Source of the DNA: Bimastos eiseni
Lineage: Eukaryota > Annelida > Clitellata > Crassiclitellata > Lumbricidae
Assembly: GCA_959347315.1 (NCBI GenBank)
Contig: OY365816.1
Coordinates: 28,437,207 to 28,501,206 of the forward strand
DNA: 64,000 bases
Direction: 5' to 3'
Positions 12,311-25,200 of the stretch are shown here, piece after piece. The notes under the pieces were generated by a model, which saw only the letters and a program-made list of their open reading frames with translations, had not been told where the DNA came from and searched no databases. Each line of letters begins with the position of its first letter. The stretch's first letter is position 1. Made by a program: the position numbers and the translations under genes.

Positions 12311-13957
12311 AATACAATAAGAATACAATTATTGGCCATACAGATAAACTGATATATAGTAGTACCTCCTACATCAAATTCATTTAACAGAAACTTCATA
12401 TTATTTAAAACTTCAATATTTCAAAATTCTTCAAACACGATTTCTTCACAACCCAACAAAACCTGAGCAAAACATTTCAAACAGTTCCAAGATCTCTCAC
12501 TTGATGTCAATTTACAGCATCAATTCTAATCAAAACTTGCAAAGTGAGGTTCAAAAGCTAAGAGCAGGGCTTACTTAAAATTGCTGGGTCCAGTCAGGGA
12601 TTGTCCATAGATACCAAGGAAAGGTCCAAGTCTGAAACGAGGAAGAGGAGAAAGGCAGAGGAGCTAAGAAAGCGGATGATTCCCTCTGGAAGGAGCAAGA
12701 TCAGAAGGCGGGAGAAGATGGTGGATGAAACAGATCGACAGTGTTATACAGCAATTCCTTGACATGTTCACAACAGCACGGCTTATTCAAATTTCAACGC
12801 TAATGATAAGATCTCAAGAAATAAATTGTAAATACTGTTCACACAAAAGATACAACCACAAACTGACAAAAAGCCACAACACAGCCAAATAAATACAAAG
12901 ATGGTTAACAGACAACAAACAATCATAGCAAGCCATCAGCTCATCACATAGAGCATAATCGTACAATCAATCGTAGCAAGTAAGTTGCTGATTGATCACA
13001 GAAAGCCAACAACTTGATCGCAACAAGAAAGATGTTGCTTGATCATAGTAAGCCAATGACTTGATCATTGCAAGAAATTTATAGCTTGATCGTAGTTAGC
13101 TAATTACTCGATCGTAGCAACCAAGTAAGTAAGCTATTGCTTGATCACAGTAAGTCGATTACCCCTTAATCGTAGGATACCTGATATCACTCAATTGGAA
13201 TGAGCAAAATAATAATTGCAGGACACTTCAAACAAAACATCTTTTAGTAATTTCTGAGAAAACAAACCGTCAAAAACAGTTGCATATGTATCTGCTCTGC
13301 AATTGTACATTCATGTACATCGTTACATGTGTAATTGTGTACAACAGTGTATGCACATCAATGTTCCCAAATAACGTTTAACTGCTGCTCACACCAATAC
13401 ATGCGCCTACATGTATGATTGATGAGCAGGAAGCGTTGTGCATGATGCATGCGTCGAAACAGATGAAGACAAACAAAAGAATGGCAATCATTAGATATAA
13501 ATGCCCTCAGGGTTCAGCAGAAGGTGGCCAATGGGAAAACAGAAACAAGTGAGGCCAAAATGAAGCTTTACTCATTCGCAGGAGAAACGAAGAACAATGT
13601 GAAATTACGAATTAACACATTTTTTTATGCAAGTGTGACTACTAATTTGCATATATGCGACTGCACAACGTTCTTAGATGCTCATACAAATTAATTAATT
13701 TGGGATGTGCACCCAATGAATATGCATGATATAAAATTGTGAACGATGCACAATGAATGAATAGTTATATCGATGCATACCTAATGAATATGCATGTAGA
13801 ATTGTGAATATGTATTATGCATACATTGTGAATATTCAAGTAGCTCCATTCTGAACAGACAGAGCCGGTTACCCCTAACACTGGAAGGAAGGCAGCTCTG
13901 CAACTAGAGTGCGCCACTTACATACGAACAGATAATGTAAATGAACACATAAAAAAG

Positions 13958-14200
13958 ATTACCACATAACATAGATTATCACGTAACATAGCTAACCATG
14001 TAACATAGATTATCACGTAACATAGCTAACCATGTAACATAGATTATCACGTAACATAGCTAACCATGTAACATAGATTATCACGTAACATAGCTAACCA
14101 TGTAACATAGATTATCACGTAACATAGCTAACCATGTAACATAGATTATCACGTAACATAGCTAACCATGTAACATAGATTATCATGTAATATAGATGAT
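13958..14200. repeat. Dimeric tandem array, 34-bp unit
   Basis: About seven copies of a 34-bp unit made of two related 17-mers, CATAGATTATCACGTAA and CATAGCTAACCATGTAA. The copies are almost identical, suggesting recent expansion. Confidence 0.93.
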
Positions 14201-15592
14201 CACTGACAATGCAGCATAATCGTCACCTTCCATCTAGCAGTCTCAACATTGATTTCGTTGATAGAATGTTATTTTTCTGGAGCCTAAGAAGAAGAAGAAG
14301 AAGAAGAAGTCCCTGCATCAAACGGGTTAACTTGAAAAACAAACATCCAGTCAGAGAAGCTTATCCTTTAAACAGAAGTCTCCCATCGCACACATCAACC
14401 TTATAAAGCCACCGAACACGTAAACCAGTAAATGCACAGTAAACTAATCAACATGTAAACTACCTCAACATAAAGAATTACGTGCATAGACCACTACAAG
14501 TATACAACTGCAGTAAACGTGTTTGCAAGTAGTCATTGTAGATGCGAGACTTGAGATGTGTGAGCAGTTAAAACATGTAAATATGCAGCCACCAAGCGCT
14601 GCCTCACAGTCATACAAAAGTTAAAACCACAACTCGCAAAGGTTAAAACCGCACCGTGAACCAATGTAATTGAACCGCATGAATGCTATGAACGACATGA
14701 TAACCACTGATGTGACAAACATAACATAAGAAAGAGGAATCCTTGTAGCAAGTACTGTCACGTAAAAAAATGTCAAATTTTAATTTCGATTCAATTTTCA
14801 TTTAACAAGAAGACCAGTCTCTCACAACCGCAACTCAGTTTTTGAGAGCCTCTGATATCAAGTGGCGCTATATAAGTGTTCCATTACAATTAGTTTACAA
14901 TAACATGCATGCTGTTAATGATGAGCATGTATAAAACGTACAGTTGCTAAGGACTGAATTGTATCGTCATGGTTGGACTGGGAGCGCCTGAGAATAGACT
15001 CCATGAGAAGGAGCTAAATAAATGTTAAAATGAACAAATAAAATTGACTGGGCAACCAACGTGGCCAGTTGCTCAAATGCTGAAGCACAGAAAATCTTGT
15101 TCCAGACAATTCAATATCAATAAAGCAAATGCTTTTATTAATTCAACTTATCGTCCATTTCTCTTTAGAAAGTATGGCAACGTCAAAAAGGTTGAGGTGA
15201 TCAACTTTACCACAATGTAACAATATTCAACCTGATTTACAACTGTTACAGAACATTTATATAGTGCCAGTTCAAGTGCAAACTAATCAAGAGCGCTCTC
15301 TGCAATCACTGCAGTGCCTCTGAGCTGTGAGTGCCTCTAATATTCAAAACTACTAGATGCATTTTTAAATGACCGACATAACAGCGTATGATACTTTCAT
15401 CCACGGTCGGTCGAAAAGCATTGGAGGATATGGGTTAGTGTGAACATATAATATTCAACAGCAATTCAAGCAATGTATCAATTCGAACTAATCCAAAGGC
15501 CCAGGAATCCATTGGTCGGAAGCGGCCGCAAACACTGACACGAGAAGTCGCCCAGAGAACAATCGAAGCCAGAAGAAGAAGCCCGAGTGAAG

Positions 15593-17264
15593 TCATTGCA
15601 GTTCTTCGTCGTGCATCTTCGTGCCGTTGCTGTTTGTTTCGCCATCTTCGTCTACTACTTCTTCGTCGTCAGCGTCTTCATTTTTGTCCAGCATCTCTTG
15701 AAGCCGCTTTGCTTCAAGGAATTCGTTGTAGTGATGCTTTCGCTTTTCTTCAAAAGCCTTTCGCTTGGCTGCAAATAGAAAACAGCGAGTGGAAACTATT
15801 TCACAGTCATCTTTAACAATAATAGTCATAATAATAATAATCATTTACATAGTCCAATAGAAGAAACAGCCCTCTCTCTGAAGTTCAGAAACATTTTTGA
15901 CTGTCCATAAACCATAAAGCAAAAGTCATCCATTCTGAGTAATGTAACAGCGTAATTCACGAAACGTAAAACAAACCAATTTCCTCTTCAGTCAGACAGA
16001 TCTCCTCTTCGTTTTCATCGTCGTTGGCCGAAGTCATTCTCTTAAATATCTTGGCGTCGCCAGACTGCCCCAGACTGCAAAATGTCAACAGTATTTGTGA
16101 AAAGTCTAAAATTCTAAACTGTACAAAGCCTCTGTATACAAATCTATCGGGACATCGAACTAACCTTCACCGACCCTTAGAGACCATTTCTAATTCTACA
16201 TGTTGCATGGACTAATGATTCCTTCCACCCATTGTTTTCACAGACACCTGTGCGGGGCTTTGTTCAGGTTTCAATCTGTATTCCACCTACTCGTCATTAA
16301 AGTGTTGACAAGTGGTACTCACTCTAAAGGTTTGTCTTTCTCTCTCTCATTTGGATGTCTCTCTGCTGAATGGAATGTTGCACGCTATTTAACAGCACTG
16401 TAAAAGAGTAACCAATCACGCTCCGGATCTTATAAGGTATTCAGCGTGATAGAAATACTTATAAATAAATAAATGAATAAATATTGAGAAACCTGGCAGC
16501 GAAGCATTCCTCGTCGAGACTGACAGTCCCTCCTCCGCTGACGGCCAATTCCTCTTCATTTTCGCTGAAGCTCAGTCGATTGTACGGAGTCGGAGGCTCA
16601 TCAATCTTCTTATATCCGTAGTCTTTGTCGGCCGGATGATATGTCTCCAGGATGTTCATCTCATCCCATGTTGTTCCTTTCTTGTCAGACGTCTGTCGCC
16701 TTGGAAGTCAGCCATGCAGTAGGGTAGATATATATAAATGCAACGATAATGATATATTTATCCTAAGACGGTATGTATCTTAGCTAGCTCGGGTGGACCT
16801 ATTGAAAAAGGTGGCTTCTCCCTCTCTCCCCCTACAATTGACCCAGCAAAATCGAATCTAAGGTTAACTAAAAATCCTCAAGTGCGTCAAGTGGTCCAGT
16901 TTCGCTAGAATTTATGTTACAATTTTACAATTCGCTGTATGATCCTCACTGGTGGTGCTTCTATTTCTGTTCCTGCTATTAAGAATTTTCCTTTCTCGCA
17001 GGGCTGTTCGCACTGGGAGCGCCTTTAATTAGATTGCACTGTGAGAGGCGCTTTAAAATTAGCCTACAAAATAGCAGCGCACCACAAGCAATCAGAACTA
17101 ATGAGTAAAGAACGTGAGAACGTTTAGCCAAAAGTAACAGTTCAGATCTCTCGTAATTTTTCAAAACCAACTCACTGCAAAGTTTTGACCCCTTCTTCGA
17201 GGTTGGCCGAGGGGTGCTTGAGAATTCCCTTTCGGGTAATAGGCTCGTCTTCTGCAGTAGCCAT
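15593..17264 (-). CDS. PPP1R2: Protein phosphatase 1 inhibitor-2
   Basis: Inhibitor-2 is a largely unfolded protein that docks on the PP1 catalytic subunit and blocks its active site; GSK3 phosphorylation of a Thr-Pro site reverses this. Minus-strand exons: 17264-17176, 16699-16493, 16074-15977, 15768-15593 (stop TGA), all with GT/AG borders and matching phases, giving 189 residues (human about 205). Seen directly: KGILK at residues 12-16 (first PP1 contact), WDEMNIL then TYHPADKDYG and KIDEPPTPY at about 41-69 (Thr67 matches the GSK3 site Thr72 of the mammalian protein), an acidic LTEEE stretch, and KRKHHYNE at 140-147, matching the KLHYNE inhibitory helix. The C-terminus is acidic. The second PP1 contact, usually KSQKW, reads KKGTTW here, so only Lys and Trp are kept. 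It is head to head with the FAM13 gene. A candidate poly(A) signal (AATAAA on the minus strand) is at 15134-15139. Confidence 0.95.
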
Positions 17265-19206
17265 TGAACTAGATTCGAATCCACAGCACACTAACAACAA
17301 ATAATTAACACACCTCGGAATCGCATAAAATAACAAGGTTAACGGGTCAACGTAGTCAGCGGATGAATCTATCACGATTGCCAGCGCTGAGTTAGAGCCG
17401 CTGAGCAGCATGTGATCTTGAATAATATTCCGCCAGGTCCAGCTGTTGTTTCAGGAAAGTGGATTATTGTTCTTCATTTCGGAAATATTTTACTCTGCAA
17501 TTGCCGTTTGGAAAATGGACACCCTCTAACTTGCCGCAGCAATCGTAAATAGGTTTATGCCATACATTTAGGCTACAAGAAGCGCATTTGAAATTTTTAC
17601 GCACATTGTGATGATCGTGATCTGTCTTTCCAAATCTCTAACGTACATCCACCACTCTATCTCGCTTCTGCCATATACACACACATTCATGACATCTGCA
17701 GCACACGGCCGATGCACCACGTCTCTGGAACGAATAAAATTTAGATTCCTTCATCATTCCCAAGCACTTTCCATCATCTGCCTCAAGCCCTTCTATCTAT
17801 AACCCACGGCTTTCCACTCAACTCTTCTGATTCGACGCAGTGCTCGTGAATAAGATGGTGCACAGCCCTTGGCTTTCGAGCGGAGCATTAGAAATTTTGA
17901 GATAGGCCTACCAATAACGATCATAAAGCGTCAATATATGCATTAAATAATGTTAGACCACGCATCAACGAAAACTTAAAGTTAACTTCTGCCAAATGAC
18001 GACTTTTGACAGACAACTTGTTTTTATGGCGCTTTTATTTTAGATGTACATATTATTTTGAGCATGTTTGAACAAGCTATGGAACCGTATCGACCAAAGA
18101 CATCTCCCCTCATTTGCTTAACTTCAAAACTTCAAAACAGCGTCGACTGCCATCTTGCGAATCAAGCGATACTAACTCCATGTAACACGGAACGCGTTTA
18201 TAATTCTAATGTATTCTGCTATAAAATCCTGTTTATCAGTTTATCAATTTCGCAAAAAATATTCGTGATCTATGTATTCGTTGGACTATTCGTTCAAAAA
18301 TACTGGAGTTATTTGAATGGTGATTCTTGTTGTGTTGTGCGATCGCGGCGCTGTTTATACACACAGGGATGTTTTAAATACCTGTCTGAGTTCGACGCCG
18401 CTTTTCGCGAGGCTGCGGGAGCCCTACTCGTGCTGCCCTGACTGTTTTAGCTCTTTGGTTTACGAGATGAAACATGAAATTTCCTAAAAACAACAATTCA
18501 ACTTTACTGACGTTTACAGATTTGCTTTACGGCGAGAATCTTATTCGAGATATATTTTTGGCGCGATTTGCTCGCCAGGTAAATTTAAATGCAGACATTT
18601 TTATATTGGGGCTATACGACCATCGACCCTGCTCATTTTAAATACATTTATCACATGGTATCCTTCGCTCTCAATGTGTGCCAATTCAGTACTGATTAAG
18701 CAACAAATTTACAAGCTGGACCACTGCAGTTAGTGCAAATAGTTTCACAAGAACCATTTCAAGCAAATGATAGAGCGATGGTGGACGCATGAAACATGAA
18801 AATAGCTTCACCAGTGGAGCGGCATTGTGGTGGTGGTGGTGGTAGCAGTTTCAGTCTATCGACACTGTGATTATAAAGCGCCTTCGAGAGGTTCTTATAA
18901 GGCGCTATATAAATAGTCATATACATACATAAAGATCGCTAGCATCGCCCTCCTCCTTCATCCAGGCTTGGGACTTATACTGTAGAGTGCGAGCTGTGGC
19001 AGAGTTAGTTGTGGTTTCGGACACGAACGGAAAGAGACTGGAAAATGATTTTTCCACCATTCTTCAAAACACCAACATTATTGTTTTTCTAAATATGTTT
19101 TGTAATAATTTATCCTGTGTTACCCATTTCTGCCTTATCTTTGTGGCCAGGTCGCTTGCATTTGAAACTCGACGCAATCCATTGACAGGAGCCGCGTGAC
19201 CGCAGC
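17265..19206. promoter_or_regulatory. Divergent intergenic region PPP1R2 / FAM13
   Basis: Both start codons face away from this 1.94-kb region, so both promoters should lie here. I found no convincing TATA box at either end. It also contains a repeat at 17740-17890 (GTGCTCGTGAATAAG... type, another copy near 48640-48710) and a composite repeat at 18820-19000 (CATCCAGGCTTGGGAC family interrupted by a GCGCTATATAAAT tail). Confidence 0.5.
18820..19000 (+). repeat. CATCCAGGCTTGGGAC-family copy split by a retrotransposon tail
   Basis: Left part (GTAGCAGTTTCAGT, GACACTGTGAT) and right part (TCGCCCTCCTCCTTCATCCA, then GGCTTGGGAC) match one continuous sequence seen inverted at 22240-22325. Here they are separated by about 50 bases carrying GGCGCTATATAAAT (18885-18925), as if a retrotransposon tail had inserted. 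Confidence 0.7.
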
Positions 19207-22200
19207 ATGGCTGCCAGTGCAGTCAAACGGCTCCTCTCATCCTCGCCACTCAGCTTCAGTAGAGGCCAGTCCGCAGATGGAAAGTTGCCGCTAATGTCGC
19301 AGCCGTACTTCGGAGTTCCTCTGTCGGACATCGTGAGGCGTGAGGGAGTGGTCGTCCCGAATCTCGTGTCGAAGATAGCGTCGTTCCTTATCGAACGCGG
19401 TCTGTGGGTGTTTTTAGCGGTCTTAGTTGTCGGCGATACATTAGAAAGTATATTTAGCATGTTGGATTGTTGGTTGAATGGTTGGGTTTGAATCACAGTC
19501 TTACAGAATGATGTTTTGCAATTTTCTGCTTGTGTGCTCTAACTTGAAATGAATATGCTGACCACACTCAACATGCCTTTGCTCTTCTGAGTGCAATTAC
19601 TTGACTTCAGAATGACACTCAAACAAAATTTTATAAATCATTGAGTCTATTTCCTGTGGCTTGTCTGGGCGCACTCCCGATTAGGGGTGCTATATAAATC
19701 CTCAGATTGAATGAATGATACCTTGTGTGCTAAAGCAATGGATTTGACAATTGACTGAGGTCAAGAGGTTGGAGATCATTTATTTGTACCCGTCGTCACC
19801 AAATGGCGTCAGATTGATGATGATGATGATGATGTTCAGAATGGATGAGTTGCTTGTACTCAATTTTGCTTATTGATATAACTGTTATTTATTTCATGTG
19901 TAACAGTGTGTTTACTATCACTGTGCAAGATTACATTGGTTTACATTACTGTGTTAAAATTACATCACCATAAACTGCTTACCTTACATCACATTAATAT
20001 AGGTCTGATTGAACATAATGATATTTGTCTTTAATGTCACTTTGGACTGGCACTACTAGAGCACAGGCCCCTCCTTTAATGTCACTTAAGACTGGCTCTA
20101 CTTGAACACAGGCAGTGACAGATTCTATTCTCTGCATATTTCTAGGCCTCGACCAGGTCGGTATTTTCCGAGTGAGCGGAAATTCCAAGGTCGTCGAGAG
20201 GTTGCGGACATCATTCGATCGCAATGGGGATGCGCTTCTGACGGATGCGGTTGATGTGATGGCCGTCGCTGGGCTGCTGAAGCTCTTCTTCCGAGAACTT
20301 CCGGAGACGTTGATTCCAGAGCGACTCACTCAGCGATTTGTTGCGGCCCAGGATGGTGAGATCTGCCACACAAGTGATATGCGTTGTAATGTGAAATGCA
20401 TTGTCATGTGAAATGCATTGTCATGTGAAATGCATTGTCATGTGAAATGCATTGTCATGTGAAAGGTGTTGTGATGTGATATGTATTGTCATGTGAAATG
20501 CATTGACATGTGAATAGGTGTTGTTATGTGAAATGCATTATTGTCATGTGAGATGTGTTGTCATGTGAAATGGGTTGTGGTGTGTTCATTGTTATTTGTC
20601 TAAGGATGTAGTATCAGTCGATGGCGATTAGTAATTGCGACTTTTTCTGCGTTGTACCTGCATTTTTTGTGTTGTGCCTGCACTTTTAGGTGTGCCTGCA
20701 CCATTTCTGCACTGTCTCCACCTTTCCTGTGCATTGCCTGTACTCTCCATGTGTGGTGCTTGTAGCGAGCGTTAACGATTCGGAGGGTTACGTGCGAGAG
20801 GTCAAGCGACTGTTGGCCAGCCTTCCCGAATGCAACTATTCCACCCTCAAATACCTGGTGGCGTTTCTTGTGATGGTCGCTCAAGAGGAGAGCGCCAACA
20901 AGATGAACGCCAATGCGCTGGCAACCATCTTTGGTCCCAATATGTTCAGGTAAATGATTCTTGTTTTCATCCAGATGACGTCGAGTTTTCATCTTAACAG
21001 ATGATTTTTTTGTTTTGGTTCAGTTGTGTTTAGATCGTTTTTATTTTTAGTCCAAACATTTAGTGGTTATTTGTTCTGCTTTGGTCCAGACTTGTTCAGC
21101 TAAGTTTCATATTTTGGTCCAGACTTCTTTAGGTAAGTTTTCATATTGGTCCAGACTTGTTCAGGTAAGTTTCATATTGGTTCAGACTTGTTCAGGTAAA
21201 TTTCATATTGGTCCAGACTTGTTCAGGTAAGTTTCATATTGGTCCAGACTTGTTCAGATAAGTTTTAATATTGGTCGAGACTTGTTAAAGTGCTGTTTAG
21301 TTCGAAGCAGCCAAATAGTTTGTATGATATTGTTTAGTATTGTGTTGAAATGCGTTTTATAGGTGTATGTCATCTGGACTTCCTGGACTTAAGGAGCAAG
21401 GTATAACAAACTGCGTCATGTTTGAGTTCATACGAAAGTACAACGACTTATTCTTGGAAGGTGGAGAGAACTCTCCATACGACGAAGGCTTCCAACTGGT
21501 AGGTCCTACATTATGCAGATATTGTATAGGACCATGAAGATTATGTCAGGATCATTGGAGGTTATGATGGAGGCATCTGAGATTATTGAGAGGCGTATGA
21601 GATTATGTTAGGGCATTGGAGATTATGTTAGGGGTATCAGAGATTATGACGGAGGCATCGGAGATTATTGAGAGACATTTGAGGTTTTGTCTGAGGCATT
21701 AGTGTTTATTATTTAGGAGGTAATGCTGGCTTCTTTTTGCATTGAAATGGCTTGCTTCTTCTCTTTTTTGGCCTCCTCTTACGTCTCCTCCACCTTCTAT
21801 CCTCCTGATCTTCCTACTCCATCTGTTCCTCCTCAGCCTTGTCTTCCTCCATCTCCGTTTCTCCTCAGTTAATGTGCATTGTTTTGCTAACTGAGCTGTT
21901 GTCACATATTTATTAGTAATGACATTTATCATCATTTAGGCCAGTGCAGAGAGCGTACCTCTGAGTAGATATCTTGAAGGTCATTATATAAATGCTACCT
22001 TACATTACACCACAGATTTGTTGTAGTGGGTCCATCAACCTGGAATAACCTTCCTCCATCACTAAGAGCTTAACTAATGACTGACTTCTCTTCATCGGCT
22101 TCTCATTCTTCAAAGGCATTTCTTTTTCTCCGGGATTTCCTTGCGGAGAGAGCCTCTGAATGGTTCAAGATATCTACTCTGCGAGAAGCGCTATATAAAT

Positions 22201-25200
22201 CTAAAGATACGATTCAATTCCGTCACTGTTTGCGCTCTGACAGTGCCAGTCCAAAGCCTGGATAAAGGAGGAGGGCGACGCATATGATCTTGGTTATCAC
22301 ACAGTGTCGTTAAACTGCAACTACTGCTACTGCATGAAATTCTCTGCTTTTGGCTTCAGGCGGACGTCGTTCTGTCCAAGCCATCACCCGTCGTTCTCCA
22401 TCAAGAATCCCGCTCCGCATCTCGACTCCTCTTCCAGGCGGCAGATGCTCCCAGTCGACTGACCTCTTCTGGCAACACCATGACGACGGAGGGTGCCACC
22501 AGCCAACCAACCTCTGCAACCGGAGCATCCTACCAACGATATGTGGACAAGAACGATGAATCGAGTGAACAACGCGTGAAGTCGTCTCTGCTGCCAGTCG
22601 CTCCGATGCTCACAGTGTCAGTGTTTACAGTTTACGCTTTGTGGTCCAACGTTTACAGAGGGCATTACGTGTTATAGTTTAGGGTTTATGGTAGTATGGT
22701 TTACAGTACCAATGTTTGCGTATTACAGTTTAGGGTTTATGGTAGTATGGTTTACAGTGTCAGTGTTTACATGCTACAGGTTAGAGTTTACGGTAGTATA
22801 GTTTACTGTGTCATTTTGCGGTTTATGTGTTACTAGTTAGAGTTTACAGTAGCATGGTTTACAGTGTCAGTGTTTGCGGTTTGTATGCTACAGTTTAAAG
22901 CTTATTATAGTGCAGTTTACAGTTTTGGTGTTTACGGCCTTCAACTTCGATTTTATGGTGTCTCCCGGGTTTCGTGTAGCTTCACGAGGTAAGGTTGGGT
23001 GGGTAAGGCTATGTAAAAGGGTTTATAATTACCATACGTAACATGACATACCTTCAATTATCTTATCTTGGTTACTGTTACCTTGCCTCATTGTACCTCA
23101 CACAGCTTGAAATCCCTTAAAAACACATGATTTGCGTGAAATTTACATCTCTGTTGAAAATGCTGTTTTAGGATCCAAGAGGCGATCGATCAGGCGATCC
23201 TTGAATACGTCTTTGGAGAGACGATCGAAAGCCTTCCAGAAAGCGATGGTAGGATCGCTTCTTCTCCCAACTGAGAATAACTCAGCCACGATTTCATTCA
23301 TCTGCATTTAGATTATTTTCCTACCGATCGAATAAGCAGCTTATTAACCGATTAATTAATTTAGTAATTATTACGTGTTTTATTATTATTATTGTTATTA
23401 TGTTGTTTTTTGTTGTGAAACACATTCTTTGTGTGTTTTGTTTGTGTGATAAATAGGGCTTCATAAATGCATAGCACACTAATTAATTTGGTTTTCTTAG
23501 CTCCTTTACATAAATTGTATGTTGGGTTTAAGAAATGTAAACTCTACCCTGTTAAGGGTTGCATAATGAATTTGATTGATTGTGTTTGGTTGATTAGAAA
23601 TGCAAGACGAGAGCGATAACAGCTGGAGTCTTTCAGACGACGACAACAGGTCAGTTCACGTGGGTTGAAGGTCATTTAGGTGACATCTAAGGGGTCATCT
23701 AAGAGGGTCATTTAAGTTGATCATCTAAGAGGGTCATACAAGGGTATCAGAGGGTTATCTAAGTGGGTCATCTAAGATCGTTATATAAGGACATCTTTGG
23801 GTCATCTAATTGCAACTTAGTGCTTCAAAGTGTCATCTAATTGCATCAAGGGTCATCCAAGTGCATCAGAGGTCATCTAAGTGCTTCAAAGGGTCATCTA
23901 TGTGCATGAAATTGTCATCTAGAAGGTTTTCATCTTAGAAGAAAATCGAAGGGTTCGTTTAGCTGCCAGAATTCTCTGGGACAATTAAATCATGCAAAAG
24001 CTCCTTAAGTTGATTTTTCCTGCTAAACTGATTCTATCATTCACAAAGCATCTTATGTCTCTATGTTTTTGTCGTTGTTTTGTCTTCTCCAGGGCTCCTC
24101 CTCCTCCTCCGCTTCAGTATCCTTCGAGACTCTCTGCCAACGACATTCATCCGTCTGCCAAGGCGCTCGACTCTGACAGCGTGTCAGAGACGAGCAGCGA
24201 CGACAGCGACGATGATAACCGTCGACAACGACACAGGCAAGTGCAACAATGTACAACGCAATATGGTTGTATGATAGAGTACAATACATTGATACAATAC
24301 GATGTGACTTTTATTTCATTGTCGATGCCTTTCTTACACAGTTCAATGGTATTGAGTCTTTGGTCAGGTCTCTTTAATGATTGGCTTTGAATATTCATGA
24401 TTTATTAATTATACACTCTTATATTTGTAGTGCATAAATGATATGCCAAATTAGCTATATAGTGGTTATGATTATTCATGAGCGCTTATGGTTATTCATG
24501 ATCGCTTATGATTATTCATGATTGCTTTTGATTATTCATAATTGCTTTTGATTATTCATTATACCTTTGTATGATGGTCAGATGGCCAACAGTTGCTTAC
24601 GATTATTCATGATGATTGCTTATGAATATTCATGATTGCTAATGATGTTATTCGTCATGGCCTTACAGTGATGCAGTGACTAGGATTGCAAACGATGGGC
24701 AGATGCACGACAGGGACTGGGCTGCTGAGGCAGAGGTACGTTTCCATGGCAATTCTACTAAACTGTCTTTGATTACATTAATTTTAAGCCCTGAAATTTA
24801 TATTTGTGGCCTAGACCTCATGACGTTTTCGCCTTGGCACTGGTCCAAATCAATAGGCCATGCGAAATAAATTTCTGGCCTTGTTGAAGTGTGGAGGCTA
24901 GGCTCCAGCATATCCCCACAGGTAGAAAAGTTCAATTACGTCCAATCAGTTATAACAAGAAGCCCAGTCTTGTGAGCCAGTCCTGAGGCAGCCATATGCA
25001 TGAAGTGCTAGCCACTTCATTTTCTTAGCCTCCACATACGAGGGTGGAGCAGAAAACTTGAACCTTATTCAAAAGTAGATTTGAACCCCAACCTCTCGAT
25101 CAAAAGTCCAGAGTGCTAACCACTACGCTATCGAGCACCACCTTCCAGTCATAAATCTTAACCTTATTGTGACAATTTTTGGTCATGAGCCTTAGTCTAG

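Larger units (their letters stand above)
9636..15592. other. Intergenic region between convergent SNX and PPP1R2
   Basis: Holds the SNX 3' UTR (candidate AATAAA at 10234-10239), an AT-rich degenerate array at 10858-11110, a decayed retrotransposon 3' end at 12115-12310, GATCGTAGCAAG-like repeats at 12985-13155, the 34-bp array at 13958-14200, retrotransposon-tail scraps near 14840-14880 and 15251-15275, and the PPP1R2 3' UTR at the right edge. No additional gene was recognised. Confidence 0.7.

Noticed and set aside
18058..18441. 127-codon plus-strand frame between PPP1R2 and FAM13
   Set aside because: No recognisable domain, starts with a non-ATG codon, and lies in the divergent promoter region.
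24053..24289. Minus-strand frame over FAM13 exon 24093-24236
   Set aside because: Shadow of the coding exon, whose PPPPP and DSDSVSETSSDDSDD reading fits FAM13 and phases.
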